Shown in pieces: positions 1 through 8,087 of a stretch of 64,000 nucleotides of DNA (the first letter of the stretch is position 1; every line of letters begins with the position of its first letter). The DNA comes from Herbiconiux aconitum (GTDB taxonomy: Bacteria; Actinomycetota; Actinomycetes; Actinomycetales; Microbacteriaceae). Below the pieces are notes generated by a model. That model was not told the DNA's origin and did not search any database. It was given only the letters and a program-made list of their open reading frames with translations. The stretch spans positions 868,001 to 932,000 of the forward strand of contig NZ_JANLCM010000001.1 of the NCBI RefSeq assembly GCF_024979235.1, written 5' to 3'. The position numbers were made by a program, and so were the translations under genes.

Positions 1-200
1 TAGCTCGAGTGCCCCGCTACCGCGGCCGGCGACACCTCGTCGAGCAGGAAGTCGAGGTGCGCCGTGTTGGTGAGCGACCCGGGCGAAGCCGCGGGCGCGG
101 GCGAAGCGGCGGCGGGCGAGCTCGCCACCGCGAGCCCCCCGATCAGGAGGGTCACGGATGCCGCGCCAGCGGTCATCCGTCGAGCGAGCGAGTTCGTCAT
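1..200 (-). CDS. Secreted protein, N-terminal part (cut by window edge)
   Basis: Open from an ATG at 200 to the window edge, giving 66 residues. The N-terminus is a classic signal peptide: Arg-Arg near residue 7, a hydrophobic core (VTLLIGGLAVA), then an Ala/Pro-rich cleavage region. The mature part begins near SLTNTAHLDFLLDEV. A GAAAGG Shine-Dalgarno lies 8 nt before the start, and the gene follows the GH130 gene by 40 bp on the same strand, so it is probably the last visible gene of the glycoside operon. The context suggests an extracellular carbohydrate-active enzyme or binding protein, but the visible part has no catalytic domain and I do not recognise the family. Confidence 0.7.
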   Translation of the reverse strand, partial: MTNSLARRMTAGAASVTLLIGGLAVASSPAAASPAPAASPGSLTNTAHLDFLLDEVSPAAVAGHSS

Positions 201-240
201 CGAACGTGCCTTTCGAGAGGAGCGAGAGGGGTGGGAGGGA

Positions 241-1317
241 TCAGGTGTGCACGAGGCGCGCGACCCCGATCTTCGAGTCGGCCATGCCGTAGAAGACGTA
301 GTGCTGGCCGTCGATCTCCTCGATCGCGGTCGGGAAGACGACGTTCGGCACGATGCCGCTGCGCTCGTCTTCGGTCTCCGGTTCGAGCAGCGGAACGTCG
401 GTGCGGGCGATGACCCGAGACGGGTCGTCGGCGTCGAGCAGCATCGCGCCGGCGGCGTAGTTCACCTTCTGCTGCTGCGAGAACGCGCTGTCGATGGTGC
501 CGGTCACGCCGTGGTGGATCAACAGCCACCCCTCCGGCACCCGGAGCGGCGCGGGGCCGCCGCCGATCTTGAGTTCCTCGAACGGGAACTCGGGGCCGGC
601 GAGGAAGCGGTGCCTGGTCCACCGGGTGAGCTCCGCGAGGTCGCGGGCCACGGCTGCGACGGGAACGTAACTGATCCAGATGCTCTGCCGCGCATCCGTC
701 ACCCCCGCCGGCAACCGCACACCCTCGCCGGCTTTGGTCTCCCCGAGATCCCACATGGGCCGGTGCAGCACCGCGAACGACAGCGTGCCGTCGGGGGCTG
801 CGACGGGTGTGGGAAAGAACACCGTGTCCTTGTTGTGGAAGAGCCCGAGGTCGATGTCGAGCGCGTCGTCGTAGGCGAAGGTGACCGGCCCGAGCCGATT
901 CCAGGTGCGCAGATCGGAGGAGACGGCGATCGCCGTGCGCGGCCCCAGCGGCCCATAGGCCACGTAGGTCATGACGTGCAGCCCGAGATCGGGCAGGAAG
1001 GTGACCCGCGGGTCCTCGACCCCGGCGTTGTGCGCCCCGCGCTCGAAGCCGCGGTCGGGTGCCAGAACGACTCCTTCGCGCGCGACCCCGGTGGGCACGC
1101 CCTCCGGGGAGAGCAGCACGCGGGCGAGCCCGACGCGCGAGACGTTGCCCGATGCGACGAGTCGCGGCAGCAAGTACAGCACGCCATCGGGCCCTCGGCC
1201 GGAGGCGGGGTTCAGCACCCCCTCGGCTTCGAGCTCGTCGCCGGGCAGAGGCTCCATCACGATCCCGACCCGCTCGAGGCGGTAGGGGACTGTTGTGGTG
1301 GTTGCGGGGGTCATCAT
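241..1317 (-). CDS. GH130 family glycosidase/mannoside phosphorylase
   Basis: A 358-residue protein with features of glycoside hydrolase family 130: GVEDPR at residues 99-104, NKDTVFFP further on, GGGPAPLR, and a C-terminal FYGMADSKIGVARL block. Family members are five-bladed propellers that phosphorolyse or hydrolyse beta-mannosides; the Asp of GVEDPR is probably the family's proposed proton donor. No signal peptide, so cytoplasmic. The start is the ATG at 1317, which overlaps the permease stop by 1 bp (TAATG) and has AAAGGA just upstream; a second ATG follows directly. It sits last in the transport part of the operon, where imported oligosaccharide would be processed. Phosphorylase versus hydrolase cannot be decided by eye. 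Confidence 0.9.
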   Translation of the reverse strand: MMTPATTTTVPYRLERVGIVMEPLPGDELEAEGVLNPASGRGPDGVLYLLPRLVASGNVSRVGLARVLLSPEGVPTGVAREGVVLAPDRGFERGAHNAGVEDPRVTFLPDLGLHVMTYVAYGPLGPRTAIAVSSDLRTWNRLGPVTFAYDDALDIDLGLFHNKDTVFFPTPVAAPDGTLSFAVLHRPMWDLGETKAGEGVRLPAGVTDARQSIWISYVPVAAVARDLAELTRWTRHRFLAGPEFPFEELKIGGGPAPLRVPEGWLLIHHGVTGTIDSAFSQQQKVNYAAGAMLLDADDPSRVIARTDVPLLEPETEDERSGIVPNVVFPTAIEEIDGQHYVFYGMADSKIGVARLVHT

Positions 1318-2159
1318 TATCCTTTCACTCCCGATCCGAGGTCGTTCGAGACGAAGTAGCGCTGGAACACGATGAACAGCACCACGACCGGAGCCGCGAG
1401 CACCACCGCGCCGGCGAGGATCGCCCCGAACGGGTTGTCGGTCGACGCGGCGACCGTGGAGATGTAGTTGGCGAGCGACACCGCGAGCGGCTGCAGAGCC
1501 GCATCCTTGGTGATGAGGAAGGGCCAGAGGAACTCGTTCCAGGGCCCAATGAAGGTGAGCAGCACCGCGGTCACGAGCGCCGGGCGCACGAGCGGCAGGG
1601 CGACGCTCCAGAGCAGGCGGATCTCGCCCGCCCCGTCGATCCGCGCCGCCTCGAACAGCTCCTTCGGCAGCTGCAGGAAGTACTGCCGGAAGATGATCAC
1701 CGCCGTCGAGTTGATGGCGAACGGGAGGATCATGCCCACGTGCGTGTCGGCGAGACCGTAGTCGCGGGCGATCAGCACGTAGAGCGGGATCTGCAGCAGC
1801 TGGAAGGGGATGACCTGCACCAGCAGCGCCAGCGCGAAGGTCGCGCGAGCGCCACGCCACTTCAGCATGGCCAGCGCGTAGCCGACGAGCACACCGAAGA
1901 TCACGGTGCACAGCAGCACACCGCCGGTGAAGATGCCGGAGTTGATGAGGCCGGTGCCGAGGTTGATCCGCTCGTTCACGTTCACGAAGTTGTCGAAGGT
2001 GAGGTTCGCGGGATTGGGGAAGGCGCCCGCGAGGGTGGGGTCGGGATCTTTCTGCAGGGCCCCGACCACCATGTAGTAGAAGGGGAACAGAAAGACGAGC
2101 GCGCCCAATCCGAGCACGACGCCACGCAGGACGGCCTGCGGCCTAGAGATGCGGTTCAT
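1317..2159 (-). CDS. Sugar ABC transporter permease (MalG type)
   Basis: A 280-residue inner-membrane permease of the carbohydrate uptake transporter-1 family. About six hydrophobic segments are visible, starting with VLGLGALVFLFPFYYMVVGAL. The coupling-loop (EAA) motif reads ELFEAARIDGAGEIRLLWSV. It starts at ATG 2159, overlapping the upstream permease stop by 4 bp (ATGA), which implies translational coupling, and it ends in the GH130 start. It would form the membrane channel with the neighbouring MalF-type permease. No ATPase gene is in the operon, so a shared MsiK/MsmX-type ATPase elsewhere is inferred. Confidence 0.93.
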   Translation of the reverse strand: MNRISRPQAVLRGVVLGLGALVFLFPFYYMVVGALQKDPDPTLAGAFPNPANLTFDNFVNVNERINLGTGLINSGIFTGGVLLCTVIFGVLVGYALAMLKWRGARATFALALLVQVIPFQLLQIPLYVLIARDYGLADTHVGMILPFAINSTAVIIFRQYFLQLPKELFEAARIDGAGEIRLLWSVALPLVRPALVTAVLLTFIGPWNEFLWPFLITKDAALQPLAVSLANYISTVAASTDNPFGAILAGAVVLAAPVVVLFIVFQRYFVSNDLGSGVKG

Positions 2160-3163
2160 GAGTCCCTCTCCCCCACGAGTCGGTTCTGCAGGAAGGCGAT
2201 GATCAGCACACCGATCACCAGCACCACACCGATGGCGGATGCGACATCCGGTTGCCCCTGCTGGATTCCGAGCTGATACATCAGCAGCACCGGGCTGGCG
2301 GAGGCGCCGTTGGGGCCACCACCACCGGTGAGCAGGTAGGGCTCGGTGAAGAGGTTGGCTCCTGTGACGGTCGACACCAGCAGCACCAGCAGAGTCGCCG
2401 GCCGAACACCCGGCACCGTGACCGAGAAGAACTGACGGATGCGCCCGGCCCCGTCGGTCGCAGCCGACTCGTAGAGCTCTTTGGGCACGTTCTGCAGCGC
2501 CGCCAGGTAGAGCAGGATGTAGAACCCCAGCTGCTTCCAGGTGACGTAGATGGCGATCACCGGCATGGCCAGGTTCTCGTTGATCAGCCACGACGGGCTC
2601 GGGGCGAGCGGCCCGAGGAGCGAGTTGACGAGTCCGTTGCCGTTGAACAGGAACAGCCACACCGCCACGACGGCGACACTCGCCGTGACGTAGGGCACGT
2701 AGAAGCTCACCCGCAGGAAGGTGCGGGCGTGCACCACCTTGTTGAGCGCGCTCGCGAGCAGCAGCGAGAGCACCACCGTGAGCGGAACGTTGATGAGCAG
2801 GAAGATGCCGACGTTTCCGAAGGAGCGGATGACCGCCGGGTTGCTGAAAGCGGCGACGTAGTTGTCGAGACCCACGAAGGGGCGGGCCGGGTTGGCGCCG
2901 GGGGCGGCGAAGAAGAAGTCGTGGAACGAGATCCAGACCGAGTACACGATCGGGAACGCGAACACTGCGAGCACGAACACCAAGTAGGGGGAGCTGAACA
3001 AGAGGCCGAGGGGCTGACGCCCGAAGATGCGGTGCGCGACGGAGCGCTTGGCGCGGTCCTTACCGTTGCCGTTGCCGTTGCCCTTGCCCTTGCTTGAATC
3101 CGGGCCCGCGGCCCCGGTGCGCGAGGGCACCGGGGCGCGGGGATCACTGACGGTGGAAGTCAT
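2156..3163 (-). CDS. Sugar ABC transporter permease (MalF type)
   Basis: A 335-residue CUT1 permease. The cytoplasmic N-terminus (about 40 residues) carries a Gly-Asn-Lys low-complexity run, followed by about six membrane segments. The EAA coupling motif ELYESAATDGAGRIRQFFSV is in the C-terminal half. It pairs with the MalG-type permease, whose gene it overlaps by 4 bp. The binding-protein gene ends 8 bp upstream, so the order is binding protein, MalF, MalG, GH130. Substrate is probably an oligosaccharide, by linkage to GH130. Confidence 0.93.
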   Translation of the reverse strand: MTSTVSDPRAPVPSRTGAAGPDSSKGKGNGNGNGKDRAKRSVAHRIFGRQPLGLLFSSPYLVFVLAVFAFPIVYSVWISFHDFFFAAPGANPARPFVGLDNYVAAFSNPAVIRSFGNVGIFLLINVPLTVVLSLLLASALNKVVHARTFLRVSFYVPYVTASVAVVAVWLFLFNGNGLVNSLLGPLAPSPSWLINENLAMPVIAIYVTWKQLGFYILLYLAALQNVPKELYESAATDGAGRIRQFFSVTVPGVRPATLLVLLVSTVTGANLFTEPYLLTGGGGPNGASASPVLLMYQLGIQQGQPDVASAIGVVLVIGVLIIAFLQNRLVGERDS

Positions 3164-3171
3164 CGCACGGC

Positions 3172-4488
3172 CTAGGGCTGCGACGCCAGCTGATCGATCT
3201 TCGTGGCGGCATCGGTGAGCGACTGGCCCACCTCACCCTCTCCGAAGATCACGGACTTGCTCCAGGCATCCCGGAACGCCTGCATGATCTGCACGGTGTT
3301 CGGGCCTCCCGGCACCTCGACCGTGCGGCTGGCCTGGTCGCCGAAGGCCTGGTAGGCCGGGTTCGCCTGGAAGTAGTCGGCGTAGACGGTCGGCAGATCC
3401 TGACGCAACGGCATCTGGCCGGTAGCTTCGAGGAAGGCGCCATCCTGCTCCTCGCTGGTGGCGAACTTCAGCACATCCCACGCGGTGCCCTTGTTCTCGC
3501 AAGCACTGAACAGGCCGACGTTCTTCGCGTCGCTGAAGGTCCAGACCTCGCTCGCGTCGGTCACCTCGGGCGTCGGCACCGGCACGGAGCCGAAGTTCAC
3601 GCCGTCGTAGACCGAGATCGCCCACGGGCCCACGATGGCCATGGCGGCCTGCCCGTCGGCGAAGGCGTCACCCTGGAAGGCCTCCTGGCCGGCCAGCTTC
3701 TGGTCGTAGAGGTCGCGCCAGAACTGCGCCACTTCGGTGCCCTTGTCATCGGCGAAGGTCGCCTTGCCGTCTTCGATCAACGGCGTACCGCCGGTGGCCG
3801 CGGCATAGAGCGGCATGAAGTCGAACTGCATCTGGAAGAACTCGCTCGTCGGAGCGGGCAGGATGGCGAAGGGCGCGACGCCCGAATCCACCAGGGTCTT
3901 CGAGGTGGCGAGGAAGTCGTCGTAGGTCGACAGCTTCGGGTTCTCGGCGTCGAGACCGGCCTGGGTGAACAGATCCTTGTTGTAGAAGATGACGACGGGG
4001 TTCGACTTCCAGGGGAGCTGGAAGTAGTCGCCGTCGGCGTTCTGATACTGCTTCGCGATGTCTCCGGAGCGCTCTTCGATGTAGGAGGCGCCGTCGTCGA
4101 ACTCACTGAGGTTCACCAGCCCGCCCTGCTTCTCGAACTGGCCCACCGCGCTCGGGGCGGTGTTGAAGACGAGGCACGGGGCGTTGCCGGCCGTGATGGC
4201 GGCGCCGATCACCTCTTCGCTCGACTTGCCGGCCGGGATCTCCTGGCCGGTGATCTCCTGATCGGGGTTCTCGGCGTTCCAGGCCTCCACCATCTGCTTG
4301 CCCCACTCGAGCTCGGTGGCGTTGTTGGAGTACCAGATGGTGATGGGGCCGGTGGCGGTGAGGTCGCTTGCGGCGCTGCCGCCCCCGCCTCCGCTTCCGC
4401 CCGAACAGGCTGCGAGGCCGATTCCCGCGACGGCCGCCAGGGCGACGGCCAGAACGCGCTTCGACCTCTTCGCTGAGGATTTCTGCAC
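3172..4488 (-). CDS. Sugar ABC transporter substrate-binding lipoprotein
   Basis: A 438-residue extracellular solute-binding protein of the MalE type. The N-terminus is Lys/Arg-rich, then hydrophobic, then a lipobox ending LAAC with Cys28, followed by a Gly/Ser-rich linker, as in lipid-anchored binding proteins. The fold signature includes ITIWYSNNATELEWG near the mature N-terminus and QAAMAIVGPWAISVY in the C-terminal half. I chose GTG at 4488 because AAAGGAG lies 7 nt upstream; an in-frame GTG at 4515 would add nine residues without a ribosome site. It would deliver the glycan to the two permeases encoded next. Confidence 0.93.
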   Translation of the reverse strand: MQKSSAKRSKRVLAVALAAVAGIGLAACSGGSGGGGGSAASDLTATGPITIWYSNNATELEWGKQMVEAWNAENPDQEITGQEIPAGKSSEEVIGAAITAGNAPCLVFNTAPSAVGQFEKQGGLVNLSEFDDGASYIEERSGDIAKQYQNADGDYFQLPWKSNPVVIFYNKDLFTQAGLDAENPKLSTYDDFLATSKTLVDSGVAPFAILPAPTSEFFQMQFDFMPLYAAATGGTPLIEDGKATFADDKGTEVAQFWRDLYDQKLAGQEAFQGDAFADGQAAMAIVGPWAISVYDGVNFGSVPVPTPEVTDASEVWTFSDAKNVGLFSACENKGTAWDVLKFATSEEQDGAFLEATGQMPLRQDLPTVYADYFQANPAYQAFGDQASRTVEVPGGPNTVQIMQAFRDAWSKSVIFGEGEVGQSLTDAATKIDQLASQP

Positions 4489-4530
4489 GATGGTGCTCCT
4501 TTCGGTGGCGGCCACGGAGGCCGCGATTCG

Positions 4531-5565
4531 TCAGGCCCGGACGGGCCCGGTCGAGGAACGCGTGATGACACGCGCGGGTTCGAGATCGACGTCGTCGGCG
4601 ACACCGGTGGTGGTGAGCCGGAGAAGGGTGCGGGCCGCTGCTTCGCCCCAGGCGAGGGGATCGGTGCGCACGGAGGTGAGGGCGGGGTAGACGTACCGGG
4701 CGAGCTCGGAGTCGTCGAAGCCTGTGATCGAGAGGTCGCCAGGCAGGTTCAGCCCTCGCTCGTGCGCCACCCCGATGCCGGCGATGGCCATCGGATCGTT
4801 GCCGTAGACGATGGCGGTGGGCGGATCGGCCAGGTCGAGCAGGGCCTCGGTGGCGGATGCGCCCTGTGCGGCGGTGAAGTCCGTCTCGATCACGAGGTCG
4901 GCCGGCAGCCCTGCCGCCTCGAGCGTCGCGGCGAAGGCGCCGTTGCGACGGGTGGCGTGCAGCATCCGGCGCGGCCCGATGACGTGCGCGATGCGGCGAT
5001 GTCCGAGATCGATGAGGTGCTGGGCGGCGGCCACGATACCGGGGGTGTCGTCGAGGCAAACCGCGGGGAAGGCATCCGCGTCGCCGTGCTGGGCGCCCTC
5101 AGGGCGACCGAGGGTGACAGCGGGCATGCCGAGTTCGCGCAGCAGCGGGATGCGCGAATCGTCGTGACGCAGGTCGGTGATGAAGACGCCGTCGACCCGC
5201 GCGTCGGCCGTGAGGGTGCGGTAGACGGTGGCTTCGTGCTGCTCGTCGGCGACGACGCTGAGCACGAGCGCGCGGCCCTCGTGCAGCAGCACGCGCTCGA
5301 CGCCCGCGATGAAGGAGGGGAAGAAGGGGTCGGCGCCGAGGATCTCAGGATCGCGGGCGATGACCAAGCCGAAGGCGTAGGAGGTTCGGGTGGAGAGCGA
5401 TCGTGCCGAGAGGCTCGGCCGGTAGTCGAGATCGCGGGCGACGGTGAGGATGCGATCGCGGGTCTCGGGTGAGACGCCGGGGCGATCGTTGAGCGCGAAC
5501 GAGACGAGGCCCTTGCTGACGCCGGCCGCCTTGGCGACGTCGTTGATCGTCGCTTTGCGCTTCAT
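4531..5565 (-). CDS. LacI family transcriptional regulator
   Basis: A 344-residue regulator, normal for LacI. The N-terminal helix-turn-helix is ATINDVAKAAGVSKGLVSFA at about residues 4-23, with the hinge near LSARSLSTRTS, then a periplasmic-binding-protein-like sensor domain. The ATG at 5565 has GGGAGGT five nt upstream; a longer start would put residues before the canonical MKRKATINDV. The gene is only 42 bp before the binding-protein gene on the same strand, so the regulator is probably cotranscribed with the transporter. Two matching palindromes upstream (5622-5656) look like its operators, implying autoregulation of the whole operon by the imported sugar. Confidence 0.93.
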   Translation of the reverse strand: MKRKATINDVAKAAGVSKGLVSFALNDRPGVSPETRDRILTVARDLDYRPSLSARSLSTRTSYAFGLVIARDPEILGADPFFPSFIAGVERVLLHEGRALVLSVVADEQHEATVYRTLTADARVDGVFITDLRHDDSRIPLLRELGMPAVTLGRPEGAQHGDADAFPAVCLDDTPGIVAAAQHLIDLGHRRIAHVIGPRRMLHATRRNGAFAATLEAAGLPADLVIETDFTAAQGASATEALLDLADPPTAIVYGNDPMAIAGIGVAHERGLNLPGDLSITGFDDSELARYVYPALTSVRTDPLAWGEAAARTLLRLTTTGVADDVDLEPARVITRSSTGPVRA

Positions 5566-5621
5566 CGCCGACCTCCCGGTGCTGCTCGGTGCGGCGATCA
5601 ACTCGCCGTCGAGTTACCGGT

Positions 5622-5656
5622 CTGAACCGGTTTAGAGCGACGCTATACCGGTTTAG
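5622..5656. promoter_or_regulatory. Paired LacI-type operators, 21 bp apart
   Basis: Two near-palindromic 14-mers, CTGAACCGGTTTAG at 5622-5635 and CTATACCGGTTTAG at 5643-5656, share the ACCGGTTTAG core with a central CCGG. Their centres are 21 bp apart, two helical turns. They lie 57 bp upstream of the LacI gene. A central CG in an A/T-flanked palindrome is typical of LacI-family operators. Binding by the adjacent regulator is inferred. Confidence 0.8.
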
Positions 5657-5658
5657 TC

Positions 5659-5674
5659 ACCCCCGCAAGGGGGT
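5659..5674 (-). terminator. Small GCAA-loop hairpin
   Basis: ACCCCC-GCAA-GGGGGT forms a 6-bp stem with a tetraloop just after the stop of the 48-residue gene. There is no T-tract, so it is a weak terminator candidate that also overlaps the edge of the operator region. Confidence 0.35.
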
Positions 5675-5682
5675 CAGGAGGG

Positions 5683-5829
5683 TCAATGTGCGGCGAAGTG
5701 ACCTTCCCCGTTCCGCGTGGAGGAGCCGCGAAGCGGGGCTCGACGGTAGCCGTCGAGCGCGACGCTCCGCACGGTGGCGACGATGCCGATGAGGGCCAGG
5801 ATGCCGAGGACTACGAATGCAACTGTCAT
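5683..5829 (-). CDS. Small single-pass membrane protein (48 aa)
   Basis: A 48-residue reading frame starting ATG at 5829 (MTVAFVVLGILALIGIVATV) and ending TGA at 5683. The first 20 residues form one transmembrane helix; the rest is a short basic, polar tail (RSVALDGYRRAPLRGS...). Codon third positions are mostly G or C, as in neighbouring genes. Similar one-helix proteins followed by a VRAVALDGYRR-like tail are, to my recollection, common hypothetical proteins in Microbacteriaceae. Function unknown. It reads toward the LacI operators. Confidence 0.65.
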   Translation of the reverse strand: MTVAFVVLGILALIGIVATVRSVALDGYRRAPLRGSSTRNGEGHFAAH

Positions 5830-5924
5830 GGCAGTAACGCTATGCGCACGGGAAAACCGCCACGAGTAGGCGCAATGCCACCCTTCGTCGAATTCCTGCC
5901 AGGGCGTGCGCCCGCGAGGTCGCT

Positions 5925-5961
5925 CTAAGTCGCCCCTGAGCGCGGTTCAGGCACGACTTAG
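5925..5961. promoter_or_regulatory. Inverted repeat before the LCP gene
   Basis: CTAAGTCG (5925-5932) and its exact complement CGACTTAG (5954-5961) flank an inner CTGA/TCAG pair. It lies about 115 bp upstream of the LCP start. It could be an operator or an RNA hairpin in the leader; nothing identifies the factor. Confidence 0.4.
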
Positions 5962-6075
5962 CGCTACTTGGCGACCGGACACCCGACTGCTCCACCTGGG
6001 AAAACCCCCGATGGACTGGCGAATCCGTCGACTATGCTCGACCGTCGAAAAGGATCACAACCGAAGGACACCCAT

Positions 6076-7371
6076 TTGAACGACAGCGGCGGACGCCCGA
6101 GGCGGCAGAGCTCCGGGCCCATCCGGCACGGTCGTCAACGCACCCCATCGCCGTTCTCGGCGATTCTGAAGGGGCTCGCCGTGGTGCTCGCCGTCGCACT
6201 CGTGAGCATCGGCTCGGTCGCCGCCTACGCGATCAACAACCTCGCCCAGCAGGTGACGGCCAACGCCGTCGACCTCGGCGGCGGAACCGAGGCGGCACCC
6301 CCGCCCCCGCCGGTTCTCGGCGCCTTCGAGGGCGGGTTCAATCTGCTCGTCGTGGGCACCGACAACGACCCGAACCAGGGCGACAGCTTCGGCGAGCGGG
6401 ATGCGACCCTGAACGACGTCAACATCCTTCTGCACGTCTCGGCCGACCACAAGAACGCCGTGGTCGTGAGCTTTCCGCGCGACCTCGTCATCTCGCACCC
6501 TGAGTGCACCGACCCCGACACCGGGGAGGTCTTCGATGCGATGAGCGCGCAGCCGCTCAACGACGCCTGGGAGCGCGGCGGCCTGGCCTGCGTCAACTCC
6601 ACCATCGAGAACCTCACCGGGCTCGACATCAACTACGCCGCCGCCACCTCCTTCGACGGCGTGATCGAGATGACGAACGCGGTCGGCGGAGTGCCGGTGT
6701 GCCTCAACGAGCCGATCTTCGACGCCGACTCCGGCCTCGACCTGCCCGCAGGCACCAGCACCATCGAGGGTCAGATGGCCCTGTCGTTCCTGCGCAACCG
6801 TCACGGCGTCGGAGACGGCAGCGACCTGGCGCGCATCGCCTCGCAGCAGCAGTACCTCTCGTCGATGGCGCGCACGCTGAAGAGCGCGAACACCCTGACC
6901 GACATCTCGAAGCTCTACGGTCTGGCCCAGGCTGCGGCGTCGAACATCAAGCTCTCGACCTCGCTGTCGAGCCTCGACTCGATGGTGTCGCTCGCGCTCA
7001 CCATGAAAGACGTCGACCTCAACAACATCGTCTTCGTGCAGTACCCCTCGGGTTCCTCGGCCGACTTCCCGGGCAAAGTGGTTCCCTCGCAGGATCTCGC
7101 CGATGAGCTCTTCGCGAAAGTGCAGGCCGACCAGCCGTTCACTCTCGCCGACGACTCGACCGGAACGGGGTCGACCGTGGTGCCCACCGATCCGGCGACC
7201 CCGGCCGATCCGGCGACTCCGGTCGACCCGGCGACCCCGGTCGACCCGGCCGTGCCATCGACGGATGCGCCGGCCACCGGCGCCCCGGTCGAGGCAGCCC
7301 CGGAGGTCATCGACGGGCTCACCGGCCAGACAGCCGCCGAGCAGACCTGCGCGAGCGCCTTCTCCGACTAG
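6076..7371 (+). CDS. LCP (LytR-CpsA-Psr) family cell-envelope ligase
   Basis: About 431 residues from a TTG at 6076, chosen because GAAGGA lies 7-8 nt upstream; an in-frame ATG at 6034 lacks a ribosome site. A basic cytoplasmic N-terminus is followed by one membrane helix (LAVVLAVALVSIGSVAAYAI), then the LCP domain: FNLLVVGTDND, VVVSFPRDLVI and SFLRNRHGVGDGSDLARI with the conserved arginines that bind the polyprenyl pyrophosphate. LCP proteins attach teichoic acid or other glycopolymers to peptidoglycan outside the membrane. The C-terminus has a Pro-Ala-Thr-Asp repeat (DPATPVDPATPVDPA) and ends in a Gln/Cys-containing tail. Monocistronic. Confidence 0.92.
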   Translation: MNDSGGRPRRQSSGPIRHGRQRTPSPFSAILKGLAVVLAVALVSIGSVAAYAINNLAQQVTANAVDLGGGTEAAPPPPPVLGAFEGGFNLLVVGTDNDPNQGDSFGERDATLNDVNILLHVSADHKNAVVVSFPRDLVISHPECTDPDTGEVFDAMSAQPLNDAWERGGLACVNSTIENLTGLDINYAAATSFDGVIEMTNAVGGVPVCLNEPIFDADSGLDLPAGTSTIEGQMALSFLRNRHGVGDGSDLARIASQQQYLSSMARTLKSANTLTDISKLYGLAQAAASNIKLSTSLSSLDSMVSLALTMKDVDLNNIVFVQYPSGSSADFPGKVVPSQDLADELFAKVQADQPFTLADDSTGTGSTVVPTDPATPADPATPVDPATPVDPAVPSTDAPATGAPVEAAPEVIDGLTGQTAAEQTCASAFSD

Positions 7372-7509
7372 CAACCGCCGAAAGAGGTCAATCGGCAGTC
7401 CTCCCGGACACCACTTGTCGTTTCGGGAGACCCGCACTCATCCCGCGGTACCACCAGGATGAGTCCGCGGTCGGATGCCCGATGACCGCGCCCTTCGTAG
7501 CGTTGAACC

Positions 7510-8010
7510 ATGACGAACAACACCCCCACCCCCGAGTCCCCCACCTCCACCTCCACCGAGACCGGCGCCACCGAGACCCTCGACGGCGCGATGACCGCGA
7601 CCGCGACTCTGCCGCCCGCCGCGACCGGCACGCTTCCGGCGGCCGCGACCGGCACCGGCACCCCCGCTGCCGCCGGCACCGTTCCCATCTACCCCAGCCA
7701 CCAGGCCCCGCAGCAGCCTGCGCCGCCTGCCGCTCCGCAGCCCGCCCAGCTCTACCCACCGCAGCCGAAGACCAACATCCTCGGCATCGTGACGCTCGTG
7801 CTCGGCATCCTGGGCTTCGGTGTGATCCCCGTGATCACCGGCCACATCGCGCTCAATCAGATCAAGAAGACCGGTGAAGACGGCCGCGGTCTCACGCTCG
7901 CCGGACTCATCCTCGGCTACGTCACCCTGGCCGGCTGGCTCCTCATCGCCGCCTTCTGGGTGGCACTGGCCGGGTTCGCCGTCGTCGGCGCGGCACTGGG
8001 CGCCAACTGA
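7510..8010 (+). CDS. DUF4190 domain membrane protein
   Basis: A 166-residue protein. About 90 residues of Thr/Ala/Pro-rich disordered N-terminus lead into a DUF4190 domain with two membrane spans: ILGIVTLVLGILGFGVIPVI, then a GHIALNQIKKTGEDGRG loop, then GLILGYVTLAGWLLIAAFWV. The loop with ALxQIK and GRGLTLAGLILGY is the domain signature. Role unknown; such domains often sit in envelope or sensing proteins. The start ATG follows a TAGCGT -10 box by only 6 nt, so the mRNA is probably leaderless. Confidence 0.85.
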   Translation: MTNNTPTPESPTSTSTETGATETLDGAMTATATLPPAATGTLPAAATGTGTPAAAGTVPIYPSHQAPQQPAPPAAPQPAQLYPPQPKTNILGIVTLVLGILGFGVIPVITGHIALNQIKKTGEDGRGLTLAGLILGYVTLAGWLLIAAFWVALAGFAVVGAALGAN

Positions 8011-8060
8011 CCCGTCCGCCGCGACCGCGCGAACGCGCATCCCGGGGGGCGAGAGAGGTC

Positions 8061-8087
8061 GGGGAGTCTGGTCAGGTCAGACTCCCC
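8061..8087. terminator. Bidirectional terminator between convergent genes
   Basis: GGGGAGTCTG (8061-8070), a 7-nt loop, and CAGACTCCCC (8078-8087) form a perfect 10-bp stem between the convergent DUF4190 and DUF2207 genes. It overlaps the DUF2207 stop codon. There is no clear T-tract. Confidence 0.5.
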
